The position numbers and the translations under genes were made by a program. The notes beneath the pieces were generated by a model. That model was given only the letters and a program-made list of their open reading frames with translations, was not told the DNA's origin and searched no databases. DNA of 64,000 bases from Candidatus Bathyarchaeota archaeon. GTDB lineage: Archaea > Thermoproteota > Bathyarchaeia > Bathyarchaeales > Bathycorpusculaceae. Location of the stretch: contig JAOZID010000010.1 in assembly GCA_026014465.1 (NCBI GenBank), forward strand, positions 1,026,303-1,090,302, in the 5' to 3' direction. Positions 8,944-18,197 of the stretch are shown here, piece after piece. Position 1 is the first letter of the stretch; the number at the start of each line of letters is the position of its first letter.

Positions 8944-10040
8944 TCCACAGTCTTCTTGGGCAACTCACGCAAGTTACCGTCCAAACGGGTTTCTCCAAAA
9001 ACCACCAACGCGGGTTTGGCGGTGACGGCGGTTAAGATTTTTAGGCTGTTTCTTGTATAATCGATATCTTGCAGGATGCCTATGCCCAAGAATTTTTTGG
9101 TTTTGCCGTAGAGTCCCATGAGTAAGCCTTGTTCTTGTCCTTTGGGCACGCGTTTTTCTTGTTGTATGGTTATGTGGCTTTTGGGGAAGGTGTGCAGTTT
9201 AGAGTTTTCCAAGTATCGGGTGTAGCTGAGTTCGCGCAGGTCTTTGCGGTTTTCTTTGCCACGGTCAAGTGCAGCTACGGGAGATTCTACGTATTGTTGA
9301 CGTAAATCACCAATGGCTGAGCACAGCGGCGAGAGTTCGTCGGCGCGTTGTAGGCAAAAAACCATGTCTGGCTCAAGCATCATAGACAGGCGCGTCTTAA
9401 ACCGCAAAGCCTCCTCGCCCTCAACCCAGCCATCCGTGTTCACAACCAAAACCTCCGCCAAATCCTTGCCAAAAATTTCGTCACGCAACTGTTTGGTGCC
9501 CTCCACGGTCTTATCCGCGGCGCGGCTAGGCGAGGTTGCTCCGACGAAAAACGCGTTTTCTACGTCAAGCTTGAACAGGTCAGTGACGGGTTGGGTTACT
9601 TGGGTGTAAGCAACGGTGCTGGGGGCTCCAACGTCGGATTGCCCTAAATCTTCGTCTAAGATGACGACTTTGCGTTTTTCTTTGACTAAGCGGTTGATGA
9701 GGAAAGTGCAGAAACTGGATTTGCCTGAGTCCACTGCACCTGTGACCATGACCACGGTTGGCGTGTCTTTTTGGATGCTCTGCAAGGTTTCGTAGGCGTT
9801 GAACCATGATGGGGGGATTGTGCTGCCTTCTACTTCTTTAAAGCCAGCTTTTTCGCCTAGGCGCAAGCCGACTTGGGCGGTTTCGGTAACTTCGAAGGGT
9901 AAGCGTTTGCCTTCGCGGATTATGAAGCGGCGCGTATCCACCACTGGGTAACCGAAAACTTCTGCTTTGCCTGACGTGATAACGACTGAAGCTGGACCAT
10001 CCACCAGCAATGTCCGTCCACGCTCAATTGTCCTGTCCAC
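8940..10040 (-). CDS. Polynucleotide 5'-hydroxyl kinase, Clp1/Grc3 family
   Basis: Clp1/Grc3 proteins phosphorylate 5'-OH ends of RNA (and DNA) during RNA processing. The P-loop is MVTGAVDSGKSSFCTFLIN, the Walker B-like VVILDEDLGQSDVGAPS follows, and the lid/clasp region contains SPSRAADKTVEGTKQL. A Clp1-type N-terminal beta domain (VDGPASVVITSGKAEVFGYP) and a C-terminal beta domain flank it. The length of ~366 residues matches archaeal members (~360). I prefer GTG at 10040, since GGAGG lies 7 bases before it; an ATG at 10061 is also open. The gene overlaps the end of the upstream gene by 17 bases, indicating an operon. Confidence 0.92.
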   Translation of the reverse strand: MDRTIERGRTLLVDGPASVVITSGKAEVFGYPVVDTRRFIIREGKRLPFEVTETAQVGLRLGEKAGFKEVEGSTIPPSWFNAYETLQSIQKDTPTVVMVTGAVDSGKSSFCTFLINRLVKEKRKVVILDEDLGQSDVGAPSTVAYTQVTQPVTDLFKLDVENAFFVGATSPSRAADKTVEGTKQLRDEIFGKDLAEVLVVNTDGWVEGEEALRFKTRLSMMLEPDMVFCLQRADELSPLCSAIGDLRQQYVESPVAALDRGKENRKDLRELSYTRYLENSKLHTFPKSHITIQQEKRVPKGQEQGLLMGLYGKTKKFLGIGILQDIDYTRNSLKILTAVTAKPALVVFGETRLDGNLRELPKKTVD

Positions 10041-10668
10041 TATTTTTCCTCCTTTGAACATAACGGCCTGTCCTGCTCGCTATGCAAATAGCCGAAGCAA
10101 TATGCCTCATCCGCCGCCCATGCCTAACCGCGCAATGATGAGTTGTTCCCTCTTCACGAACCACTTCCAAAGCGACCTGAGGTGGCATAACCCCGTTTAA
10201 CTCTTCCACGAGGGTTTTGTAAACTGGAACGCCGTTGCCGACTTTCACGGTAACTTGCCTAGAGGAAACGCCCACGGTTCGCAGTACGCTTTGCACTTTG
10301 CCCAGCACGGCTTGTACGCTAAACTCGTTCTCGGCATCCAACACTGCGCCGTCAGCTACAACGGCTAACCCAAACGCTTTCCCAGGGTCTACGCCTATCA
10401 CGACGTTGTCGTAAGCGTCTTTTCCCTGCAGAATCTTTCGGGCTTCACTGGCGATTAACTCTGGCTCAGCTTCACCGCTGTAAACCAAGATTCTTTCATG
10501 ATTTATTAAGTGCTTCTCTCCCTCAGTGGTTAGGACAACTCTAATTTCCGCAGGCAAAGGCTCACTGGGAATCATACTCAAAAAAGGAACCCGTTTCTGT
10601 TTTAAAGCCCCAACTATCTGATAATATGCCTTACCCTGAACCGTCGCAACCGCAGCCTTAACCCTCAT
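10024..10668 (-). CDS. RuvC/RNase H-fold-like conserved protein
   Basis: This 214-residue protein is unassigned. Its central motif is NVVIGVDPGKAFGLAVVADG, the typical first strand-turn-strand of RuvC/RNase H-like nucleases and resolvases, with the conserved Asp. A later acidic segment (VYKTLVEELN) and the C-terminal Arg/His-rich stretch may complete an active site or bind nucleic acid. The N-terminal ~80 residues look like a separate small alpha/beta domain with a basic helix (GALKQKRVPFLSMIPSEP). Start ATG 10668 is preferred over upstream codons that would add a hydrophobic stretch. Overlap with the Clp1 gene suggests a role in RNA or DNA processing (inference). Confidence 0.6.
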   Translation of the reverse strand: MRVKAAVATVQGKAYYQIVGALKQKRVPFLSMIPSEPLPAEIRVVLTTEGEKHLINHERILVYSGEAEPELIASEARKILQGKDAYDNVVIGVDPGKAFGLAVVADGAVLDAENEFSVQAVLGKVQSVLRTVGVSSRQVTVKVGNGVPVYKTLVEELNGVMPPQVALEVVREEGTTHHCAVRHGRRMRHIASAICIASRTGRYVQRRKNSGQDN

Positions 10669-10817
10669 CAGTAAAACAATAACAACACAACTAACGCATA
10701 AACCTTCAGCAACAAAAACCCGAAAAAGCAGTTTTTGTTTTAGTTTCACGATAAACGGGTTTTACGCAAAACTTTATAACCGCGCCCAACGTTTTGCAAG
10801 ATAAAAGGTGCAAATTG

Positions 10818-11738
10818 ATGAAATTCGGCACATACGTGTTCCTACCAGAGAAAGCTGAAGGTTTTGACTTTCACTTATACCGGGTAAAACCAGAAGTCGG
10901 CAGACGCATGCCACCCCTGCCAGATATGTACAGCAACATAGCTATTTTCGGCGACAACGTTACCGCACGCAATCATCCCGACTGGATTAGCCAGTCACCC
11001 TTGGGTCCAGCATGGAGAACCAACAACAACTTTAACGTTCGCTGGGACATTCTTTGCCACACACAACCTGAACACAGAGAAGAACAGCTAGACTACATGG
11101 AGGACGTCGCACGCAACAGCCCAGGAGTTTGGCTTAACAGCATCCACTTTGCAGAGCACGGACACTGCACATGCCCCCGATGCAACGAGAAATGGAAGAA
11201 AAGCGGTCTTAGCTGGCTAGAATGGAGACGCAAAGAAGTCACTGACTACATGGCACAAGTAAGCGAACGAGTACGCGACCGCGCAAAGAAAAAATTTGTC
11301 ATAGGCTTGCTTCCTGACCCCGTAACCAGCTACGAACGTTTTGGCATAAACTTTGATGACTTAGCCCCACTCACTGACGAATTCCTAGTTGTCATGTTCT
11401 CTAAGAACTACGCGACTCCATGGTACTGGGAAATGCTTACCCGCAACTTCAAGAAACTGCTCAAGAAGCCGCTAAACATTTCATTGTACGTGTTTGGTCC
11501 AGGTGACGATCCAAGAGAAGTCCCAACTCCAAGCGAGTTGCTTACAGTCTCTGTTCGTATGGCACGCGCTGGCGTAGACAACCTGCTTTACTTGACAGAA
11601 AAAGCTAGCCAAATGGAAGACTTCCAAAGAGCAGCTGTTGCCCAAACTGAACTCCGCGAACGCCTAAAAAGCTACGGCGGACAAAAGGGCCAAGAAGTTC
11701 TCGACCTGGTCACAAGCTGGGAAAAAATCGTCAAGTAA
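10818..11738 (+). CDS. Conserved protein, TIM-barrel-like, hypothetical
   Basis: This 306-residue soluble protein has the strand-helix rhythm of a beta/alpha barrel: MKFGTYVFLPE, WRTNNNFNVRWDILCH, PGVWLNSIHFAEHGHCTCPR, KKKFVIGLLPDP, LTDEFLVVMFSKNY, KPLNISLYVFGPGD and GVDNLLYLTEKAS. The HGHCTCPRC segment holds three Cys and two His that could bind a metal. This layout (acidic or His residues at strand ends, CxCxxC loop) resembles families of glycoside hydrolase-like TIM barrels, but I cannot name a substrate. Start ATG 10818 is supported by GGTG 8 bases upstream. There is no signal peptide. Confidence 0.65.
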   Translation: MKFGTYVFLPEKAEGFDFHLYRVKPEVGRRMPPLPDMYSNIAIFGDNVTARNHPDWISQSPLGPAWRTNNNFNVRWDILCHTQPEHREEQLDYMEDVARNSPGVWLNSIHFAEHGHCTCPRCNEKWKKSGLSWLEWRRKEVTDYMAQVSERVRDRAKKKFVIGLLPDPVTSYERFGINFDDLAPLTDEFLVVMFSKNYATPWYWEMLTRNFKKLLKKPLNISLYVFGPGDDPREVPTPSELLTVSVRMARAGVDNLLYLTEKASQMEDFQRAAVAQTELRERLKSYGGQKGQEVLDLVTSWEKIVK

Positions 11739-11907
11739 ACCTCGGCAAAAAAATAACACCCTAGCAGGCAGCAACTTTTACGCTGCCACCTCTTTTCTCC
11801 CCACCCAAAACCACCAAGCATTTTTAGAAAAGAAAACAACAAGCACCACACAACTGTTAGCGTAGCGCCCACAGCGAAATCAAACAATCAAGGAAAGAAG
11901 GGCGCGG

Positions 11908-12825
11908 TTATGAGACTATGATTTCGGTGATGTATTTGACCCAGAATTGTGCCCATTTGTATTTTTCTGTGGTGGCAAATAGTCTGAAAGGTCCTCCGTC
12001 TGCGTGGGGTAGGGGGGTGTCGTTTTCTGCGTATCCTAGGAGCATGCGTCCTTGGCTTAGTTCGCGTAGAGTGTAGTTTTTGCTGTAGCCGTCGACTGCG
12101 ATTATGGTTACCATGGATGCTTCGGGGGAGATGCCTGCGGTGTCTAGCAGCTCTATCATAGGCAGACCTGTCCAGTTGGAGGTCCGTTTTTCGCTTGCGG
12201 CAAATTCTGCTTCTACGGTTAGGGATTCAAACTCGTCAAGGTTATGTGAGTTGATGGTTAGGGGAGTTTCGACTTTGCCGGAGAGGGAAACTGTCCACAG
12301 CGTGAAGTCTAGTTGGGCAACGTTTTCTATTTGGTATTCAACTTGGAAGTAGGGCGCTACGAGTTTTATGGGTCCGCCTGTTTGGGGGGTTAGCCATTGT
12401 CCGTCTTTTGCTATGGCGAGCATGATGACGTTGTCGTTGTAGAAGTAGGGGTAGGCGCTGCTGTTGTAGGCTTGGTAAATGTTTAAGGTCGCTTGGTTAC
12501 CCTGTGAACCAATTACGTTTATGGTGCCTGCATCCCAAAGAATCCCCGTGTAATTGCAAAAGTCAAAGAGGGGAACGCCAACGTAGGTTTCGTTCACGCA
12601 GTCAACGGGTACTGTGACGTTGGTTACGGGCAGTTCAGAGAGTTCTTTTACAGTCCAAGTTTGGTCAGACTCCACCTCGCCTGTAACTCGGATTTGCCCT
12701 TCTGGAGGTTCTCCCGCAGGCAACTGACCATCTGCTGCAGGCATCTGATAGTAAACCGTAGCGACAGTAGCTAAAACTATGACTGCAACTATAACAACTG
12801 AAAGACCCTTTGTCCTGTTATTCAT
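11908..12825 (-). CDS. Exported protein with two sulfite-oxidase-like (molybdopterin-domain) modules
   Basis: This 305-residue protein begins with an N-terminal signal or membrane anchor (LSVVIVAVIVLATVATVYY). Two repeats of an oxidoreductase molybdopterin-binding-like fold follow: residues ~45-165 (WTVKELSELPVTNVTVPVDC then YVGVPLFDFCNYTGI) and ~180-305 (FESLTVEAEFAASEKRTSNW, TGLPMIELLDTAGI, MVTIIAVDGYSKNYTLREL, GGPFRLFATTEKYKWAQFWV). It lacks the complete cofactor-binding set of a true sulfite oxidase as far as I can see. Start ATG 12825 has GGTGAA upstream; a GTG at 12837 is also open. It shares its module with the larger gene at 14191 and lies near a tungstate transporter. Confidence 0.75.
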   Translation of the reverse strand: MNNRTKGLSVVIVAVIVLATVATVYYQMPAADGQLPAGEPPEGQIRVTGEVESDQTWTVKELSELPVTNVTVPVDCVNETYVGVPLFDFCNYTGILWDAGTINVIGSQGNQATLNIYQAYNSSAYPYFYNDNVIMLAIAKDGQWLTPQTGGPIKLVAPYFQVEYQIENVAQLDFTLWTVSLSGKVETPLTINSHNLDEFESLTVEAEFAASEKRTSNWTGLPMIELLDTAGISPEASMVTIIAVDGYSKNYTLRELSQGRMLLGYAENDTPLPHADGGPFRLFATTEKYKWAQFWVKYITEIIVS

Positions 12826-12937
12826 TACCTGTTTCACCTAGACTAAACGATGCAGACCGTTATGTTTTAATAGACATGACGAATTCCATCTAATAAGTTT
12901 TCACCGCCAAAAAAATAAAACGTTGCGGGGCTTAGAA

Positions 12938-14047
12938 TTGAGGACGAACGTTGTTGGAACCAGAATCTTTGTTTTGTTGCTTGTTGCAGCCGCATTGATG
13001 CCGATTCAAGCTACAGCCCAAACGCAAACCAACTCACAAGCACCCACACCGTTAGATGCCGCTTTAGATGCGCAGGTAACCCAAACCGAAGGAAACTTTA
13101 GCGTAATCTGGATAACAGACACCCAGTACCTAACAGAAAAGTACCCCACCTACTACGATAGCCTGTGCCGCTGGATAGTTAAGAACCAAGAAAAATACAA
13201 CGCGAAAATGGTTATCCACACGGGCGATTTGGTCCAAACTGAAGGCAACCTAACGCAGTGGGAATACGCTAACCACTCTATGAGCCTGCTGCTGGACGCA
13301 GGCATTCCCTACTGTTGGGACGCGGGAAACCACGATTTCAACCAGACCTGCTGGGTAGGCAACCAGTACGCCGCTTTTGACCCCGAAAACTTTGCAACAC
13401 AGCCTTACTGGATAGGCAGCAACGGGGACGGACGAAGCACGGCGGTTCACTTCACCGTAGACGACCACGACTTTTTAATTGTCAATCTTGAATACCTCGC
13501 CGACAACGACGCCTTAGACTGGGCAAACGAGCTTTTAGATGCTTACCCCCAATCTCACGCCATAGCAGCAACACACTTTTATTTGAACCGAACAGGCAAC
13601 TATGAAAACTGGGCAGAAAACTTTCGCCAAACCGTTTTGGCAACACACTCCAACGTGTTCCTAACCCTTAGCGCACATGTTCACCCCTTAGCCAATTCAG
13701 GTCTTAGAAACCAAGTAGGCGACCGCCACGAACTGCTCTTTAACCGCCAAGACAAAGACAACTACATAGGAGCCGCAAGCCTGCGCATTCTCACGTTCAA
13801 CATAGAAGAGCAATTCGTAGACGTGAAAACATTCTACATCTATGCTAACACGTTCATAGTTGACGAATACAACCAGTTCACGTTGCAGACAAACTTTAGA
13901 AACGATTTAGCTCCTGAAGAAGAAGCGGCAATCCCAGAGATTCCAAATGCGGCGGTTCTGGTACTGCTAATTGCAGGTGTCACAGCCGCACTGTTTGTAG
14001 CCAAACCAAAACTAAAACAAAAACCTAGCAGTTCTGCAGCTGTTTAA
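12938..14047 (+). CDS. Exported calcineurin-like metallophosphoesterase
   Basis: This ~369-residue extracellular enzyme has a two-metal centre. A signal peptide (VLLLVAAALMPIQATAQ) is followed by the metallophosphoesterase motifs: WITDTQYL (D-x-Q replaces D-x-H), HTGDLVQTEG (GD), YCWDAGNHDFN (GNHD), IAATHFYL and TLSAHVHPL (H-x-H). A C-terminal membrane helix (AVLVLLIAGVTAALFVA) and basic tail anchor it outside the cell. It probably cleaves phosphate esters outside the membrane; the substrate is unknown. TTG 12938 was chosen; a TTG at 12923 is equally open and neither has a strong ribosome site. Confidence 0.85.
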   Translation: MRTNVVGTRIFVLLLVAAALMPIQATAQTQTNSQAPTPLDAALDAQVTQTEGNFSVIWITDTQYLTEKYPTYYDSLCRWIVKNQEKYNAKMVIHTGDLVQTEGNLTQWEYANHSMSLLLDAGIPYCWDAGNHDFNQTCWVGNQYAAFDPENFATQPYWIGSNGDGRSTAVHFTVDDHDFLIVNLEYLADNDALDWANELLDAYPQSHAIAATHFYLNRTGNYENWAENFRQTVLATHSNVFLTLSAHVHPLANSGLRNQVGDRHELLFNRQDKDNYIGAASLRILTFNIEEQFVDVKTFYIYANTFIVDEYNQFTLQTNFRNDLAPEEEAAIPEIPNAAVLVLLIAGVTAALFVAKPKLKQKPSSSAAV

Positions 14048-14190
14048 GCTGTGAAGAGCCTTCCAAAAACGGGCGGGGTTTGTTTTGGGGTGTGAACTCT
14101 ATGTATTCTTGATGTTTTTTTGTTGTTGCGCTCGAAATATTTTTATGGACATATCGGTGACAGTGTAACAAAAATAAGGAGACTAATGAA

Positions 14191-16191
14191 ATGAATTCTG
14201 GAAAAAAAGCTGCAGTTAAAATGCAGGTAATAGCAGTCTTAGCGATAATTGTAATTGGTGTTTCAGCTATAGCCATATGGCAAGCGCCTAACCTTTTGGA
14301 GCCGTCTGATTCGCCTTCTCCTAGTCCTAGTGCAAGCCCAGCAGTTACTCTTCCTGAAATGACTTTAACTGTTATAGGCGCCACTGGCGAGCAGGTAGTT
14401 CTTGATGAAAACGACATTGCTGAACTTGAAACCTACACAGGACCTTCAGGTTACAAAAGCAGCGGCGGCATGATTCAAGCTGTCGGAACATACACGGGCG
14501 TACCAGTACCTGTGCTCTGCGATTTAGTCGGTGGAATGACAAGTGAACAAACCCTAACAGTAACCGCCGCCGACGGATACTCCATGGTTTACACTTACGA
14601 ACAAGTCCAAGGCGAAGGCTTCACCACATATTACGCCACAAACGGAAGCGAAGCAGAAGCCACCCAACCCATGGTCATGACAGCAAACTACCTCTTCAAC
14701 GATGAACCCTTCGACGAAGAAAGAGGACCAATACGCATCGGCGTTGTAGGCCCTGAAGGATTACTCACTGAAGGCCACTTCTGGACCAAAATGACTGTCG
14801 AGCTAAAAATCACCGCCAACATAGCCGATTGGGTAGTTACCGTTTTTGAGGAAGACTCTGAACCCCTCAACATGGACCGTCAAGCGTGGACCGCTGAAAT
14901 CAACCACTTCCCATTGGATTACACTGACGATAACGGAAACATCTGGACGGGCACAGCCCTTTGGAGATGGGTATCATGGTACAACTACAACGGCGGAATA
15001 TCCAACGCCACCCTAGACGAAGGCTACAGCGTAAAACTCATCGCAGGCGACGGATACTTTGCAACAATCGACGACTCACAAGTAAAAATGAATGACAACA
15101 TCATCATCGCTGGAGAACTAAACGGCGAACCACTCCCTGACCCCTACTGGCCTCTAAGACTCGTCGGCCCAGACGTTACACAATCAGACAGGGTCGGCAA
15201 CATCATCGAAATCGAAGTAGTCCTAGACAACCCCACCGCATCAACTCCCGCACCCTCAATGACAGCTTCGCCATCAGCTTCCCCCTCTGCCACCCCAACT
15301 CCCACACCAACGCCTTCTGCATCACCCTCCCAAGATTACACTTTGGTAGTGAGCGGAACGACCGCGGTGGATATGCTGCGTGCAACTTTTGAAGCCCAAG
15401 TAAGCTTAGGCAGCGCAACTTACACGAACGCTGACGGCAGCGTACTTGCAGGCGCCCCCTTATACGCCATAGTTGACTGGGCACAGACGAGCGGCGTAGT
15501 AGAAAGCAGCACTTTAGATGACGGATACGTCGTCAAAGTCATCGCGTCTGACGGATACGCCAAAGCATTCAACGACACCTTCGTAGAAGGCAACACAAAC
15601 ATACTCGTAGCAAACACCGCAGACGGCGCTCCCCTTACAGGCGACTACTGGCCCTTAACCCTCACAGGCTCTGACCTTTCCCGCAAAGAAAACATCAAAG
15701 GCGTAGCACAAATCCAAATCTTACCCTTCGACCGCACCATAACCCTAACAGTTGTCGGCTCAAACGGAACTGAAGTTACCTTGTACCCCGCAGACATCGT
15801 AGCTTTGGAATCTTACAATGCAAACGGCGGAACCATGGGCAGACAAGGAAAAATCAACTACATCGGAACCTACATTGGCGTCCCCATCTTGACCCTATGT
15901 GATTTGGTAGGCGGAGTAACAGAATCCAACACCGTCAAAGTCATTTCCTCTGACGACTACGTTACAGAATACACTTACGCAGAAGTCAACGGCGAAGTAG
16001 ACGTTTACACCCAAGAAGGCGAAGCTACAACCGCAACCGAAGACCTGACAATGATTGTCGCATACAACTGCAACGGAACTAGCATACCCTCTGATTTAGG
16101 TCCACTGAGAACTGCGATTCTTGGCCCTGAAGACTTGCTTACCCCTGGCTTCATGTGGGCAAAGATGGCTGTCAGAGTCGAAGTCATCTAA
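14191..16191 (+). CDS. Cell-surface protein with four sulfite-oxidase-like repeats
   Basis: This 666-residue membrane-anchored protein starts with an N-terminal hydrophobic segment (VIAVLAIIVIGVSAIAIW). A Ser/Pro linker follows, then four modules in an A-B-B'-A' order. A (about 53-205) and A' (about 520-666) share GTYTGVPVPVLCDLVGGMTS and GTYIGVPILTLCDLVGGVTE. B (about 210-350) and B' (about 385-512) share EGYSVKLIAGDGYF / DDGYVVKVIASDGYAKAFND and DPYWPLRLVG / GDYWPLTLTG. B and B' are joined by a Ser/Thr/Pro stalk of ~30 residues. The fold resembles the molybdopterin-binding domain family but no complete active site is visible. It lies 36 bases before the tungstate-binding protein gene. Confidence 0.8.
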   Translation: MNSGKKAAVKMQVIAVLAIIVIGVSAIAIWQAPNLLEPSDSPSPSPSASPAVTLPEMTLTVIGATGEQVVLDENDIAELETYTGPSGYKSSGGMIQAVGTYTGVPVPVLCDLVGGMTSEQTLTVTAADGYSMVYTYEQVQGEGFTTYYATNGSEAEATQPMVMTANYLFNDEPFDEERGPIRIGVVGPEGLLTEGHFWTKMTVELKITANIADWVVTVFEEDSEPLNMDRQAWTAEINHFPLDYTDDNGNIWTGTALWRWVSWYNYNGGISNATLDEGYSVKLIAGDGYFATIDDSQVKMNDNIIIAGELNGEPLPDPYWPLRLVGPDVTQSDRVGNIIEIEVVLDNPTASTPAPSMTASPSASPSATPTPTPTPSASPSQDYTLVVSGTTAVDMLRATFEAQVSLGSATYTNADGSVLAGAPLYAIVDWAQTSGVVESSTLDDGYVVKVIASDGYAKAFNDTFVEGNTNILVANTADGAPLTGDYWPLTLTGSDLSRKENIKGVAQIQILPFDRTITLTVVGSNGTEVTLYPADIVALESYNANGGTMGRQGKINYIGTYIGVPILTLCDLVGGVTESNTVKVISSDDYVTEYTYAEVNGEVDVYTQEGEATTATEDLTMIVAYNCNGTSIPSDLGPLRTAILGPEDLLTPGFMWAKMAVRVEVI

Positions 16192-16227
16192 CTCGGAGCA
16201 TAGCATGGAGAAAAAGATGGAACCTGA

Positions 16228-17322
16228 ATGAAGATGAAACAAAAATACGCTGTATTTGCTGTAGTCTTCGCGGTGGTTCTTCTCTCCGCCACCTACTTTT
16301 TTATTTCAAGCAACTTTTCGGGTAACGAGCCTAAACGTGTGTTGACGGTTTATTGCGCAACCAGCCTCATGTACCCGCTGGCGCATGTGGAGGAAAGCTT
16401 TGAAGCCGCGCACCCAAACGTGGACGTACAAGTTGAAGGACACGGCACCATACAGGTAATTCGGCACGTAACCGAGATGCACCACGACATTGACGTGTTG
16501 TTAGCTGCGGATTACTCGCTAATACCTAATATGATGTACCAAGCCACTATTCCAGGCACGGACGAGAGCTACGCAGACTATTATGTACGCTTCGCAACCA
16601 ACGAGTTAGTTCTCGCGTACCTTGACAGCAGCCGAGGAGCAAACGAAATCAACGAGTCAAACTGGTACGAAATCCTAATGCGCCCTGAAGTTCAAATCGG
16701 ATTTGCCAACCCCCAACTAGCCGCCATGGGTTACCGCACTTTGAGCGCGGTTCAACTCGCACAAGACTACTACAACTCCCCAACGCTGTTTCATGACCTC
16801 ATAACCGCCAACATGGAACCTCCTATCAACTCGGTGCCCAACGGAGAAAACCAAACAATCATCATCCCCGAAGTGCAAGAACCCAAAACAGACAAGCTGT
16901 TTTTGCGCTCCAGCGAAGTTGACCTAATTGGGCTGCTTCAAACATGCTACGCCGACTACTGCTTCTTGTATCTTAGCAACGCCATCCAGTACGGCTTCGA
17001 ATACATCGAACTCCCAGACGAAATCAACTTAGGCGCACCCCAATTCCAAGACACCTACGAAAAAATCCAGCTCGTCTACCGCCACCAAAGATACTCCACC
17101 GTCTCGCTTGACCGCAGCAGCGAAGTAATCTACTACGGCTTAACCATACCCAAAAACGCCCCCAACCAAGACCTAGCCGAAGAATTCATAGAGTTCCTCT
17201 TAGACGGACAAGGCAGAACAGATTTTGCACAAGACCAACACCCAATATTTGCACCCTGCTACACCGACAACCTAAACGCGGTTCCTGAAAGCCTAAAACA
17301 CATAGTTGTTCCCGAAGGATGA
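16228..17322 (+). CDS. wtpA: Tungstate/molybdate ABC transporter, substrate-binding protein
   Basis: The 364-residue WtpA-type protein binds tungstate or molybdate outside the membrane. An N-terminal signal anchor (VFAVVFAVVLLSATYFF) precedes LTVYCATSLMYPLAHVEESF and VEGHGTIQVIRHVTE, with the characteristic DIDVLLAADYSLIP block. The rest matches WtpA: RFATNELVLAYLDSS, FANPQLAAMGYRTL, EVDLIGLLQTCYADYCFLYL, EVIYYGLTIPKNA and a C-terminal EFIEFLLDGQGR. It heads an operon with WtpB and WtpC. Tungstate import suits a metabolism using tungstopterin enzymes such as aldehyde:ferredoxin oxidoreductases or formate/formylmethanofuran dehydrogenases, none of which are encoded here. Confidence 0.95.
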   Translation: MKMKQKYAVFAVVFAVVLLSATYFFISSNFSGNEPKRVLTVYCATSLMYPLAHVEESFEAAHPNVDVQVEGHGTIQVIRHVTEMHHDIDVLLAADYSLIPNMMYQATIPGTDESYADYYVRFATNELVLAYLDSSRGANEINESNWYEILMRPEVQIGFANPQLAAMGYRTLSAVQLAQDYYNSPTLFHDLITANMEPPINSVPNGENQTIIIPEVQEPKTDKLFLRSSEVDLIGLLQTCYADYCFLYLSNAIQYGFEYIELPDEINLGAPQFQDTYEKIQLVYRHQRYSTVSLDRSSEVIYYGLTIPKNAPNQDLAEEFIEFLLDGQGRTDFAQDQHPIFAPCYTDNLNAVPESLKHIVVPEG

Positions 17323-17386
17323 TGCGCTTTTAAAGCATCCTCTCCTTTTATTTGAAACAATTAACTGCCTCGCGGATGCGCCCAGT

Positions 17387-18181
17387 ATGGTTTGGCTACG
17401 ACAAAACTCCCCGTTCATTGCGGTCTCGTTTGTTTTAGGTTCCCTGCTGGTTTTGTTTTTGGTTGTGCCCATCTTAGGTTCCATAGCCAGCTCCGCCCCA
17501 GGCTTAACAGACGCCATAACTGACCCCCGCACCCTAAGCGCAATATGGACCAGCTTCTACTGCGCCTTTACAGCAACCGCGCTCATGCTGTTTCTGGGCG
17601 TGCCCTTCGCCTACCTGTTTGTGCGCCACAACTTTTTTGGCAAACGCATCCTAGACGCATTAATTGACATTCCGATTTTGATTCCCCACAACACCGCAGG
17701 CATCGCATTGCTCACCATCCTTGGTCCAGCTTACCCGTTTGGCGACATCCTAAAAGGCTTGGGCATAGGTTTTGTGGACACCGCTTGGGGGATTGTAATT
17801 GCTATGGCGTTTGTGAGTGCGCCGTTTATGGTTCGCAGTGCACAGGAAGCGTTTTTGTCGGTTGACCCTGCTATGGAGAAGGGCGGCAGAAGCTTGGGCG
17901 CATCTAAATTCCAAGTTTTCGCGCATGTAACCTTGCCTTTGGCTTTGCGTGGCGTGTTGACTGGGTGTTTGCTTACGTGGGCACGGGCTGTTAGCGAGTT
18001 TGGCGCAGTGGTTTTGATTGCGTATTTCCCACGCACAGCGCCAGTATACCTCTACGATGTGTATGTGGGGCAGGGGTTGGCGGCGGCGTTGCCAATTAAC
18101 GGCTTGCTGATTCTGCTTAGCATCGTGATTCTGATAGTGTTTAGAGCGTTGGTTGCAAAACCGACCAAGGTATGGAGGTAA
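17387..18181 (+). CDS. wtpB: Tungstate/molybdate ABC transporter, permease
   Basis: This ~264-residue inner-membrane permease has six predicted helices, for example FIAVSFVLGSLLVLFLVVPI and ALMLFLGVPFAYLFV. The ATPase-contact loop is GGRSLGASKFQVFAHVTLPL (EAA-type motif), followed by ALRGVLTGCLLTWARAVSEF, a segment typical of ModB/WtpB. Start ATG 17387 is chosen; the frame is open from 17306 but overlaps wtpA. It lies 65 bases after wtpA and 16 bases before the ATG of wtpC. Confidence 0.93.
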   Translation: MVWLRQNSPFIAVSFVLGSLLVLFLVVPILGSIASSAPGLTDAITDPRTLSAIWTSFYCAFTATALMLFLGVPFAYLFVRHNFFGKRILDALIDIPILIPHNTAGIALLTILGPAYPFGDILKGLGIGFVDTAWGIVIAMAFVSAPFMVRSAQEAFLSVDPAMEKGGRSLGASKFQVFAHVTLPLALRGVLTGCLLTWARAVSEFGAVVLIAYFPRTAPVYLYDVYVGQGLAAALPINGLLILLSIVILIVFRALVAKPTKVWR

Positions 18182-18197
18182 AAGGAGGCAAACAAAG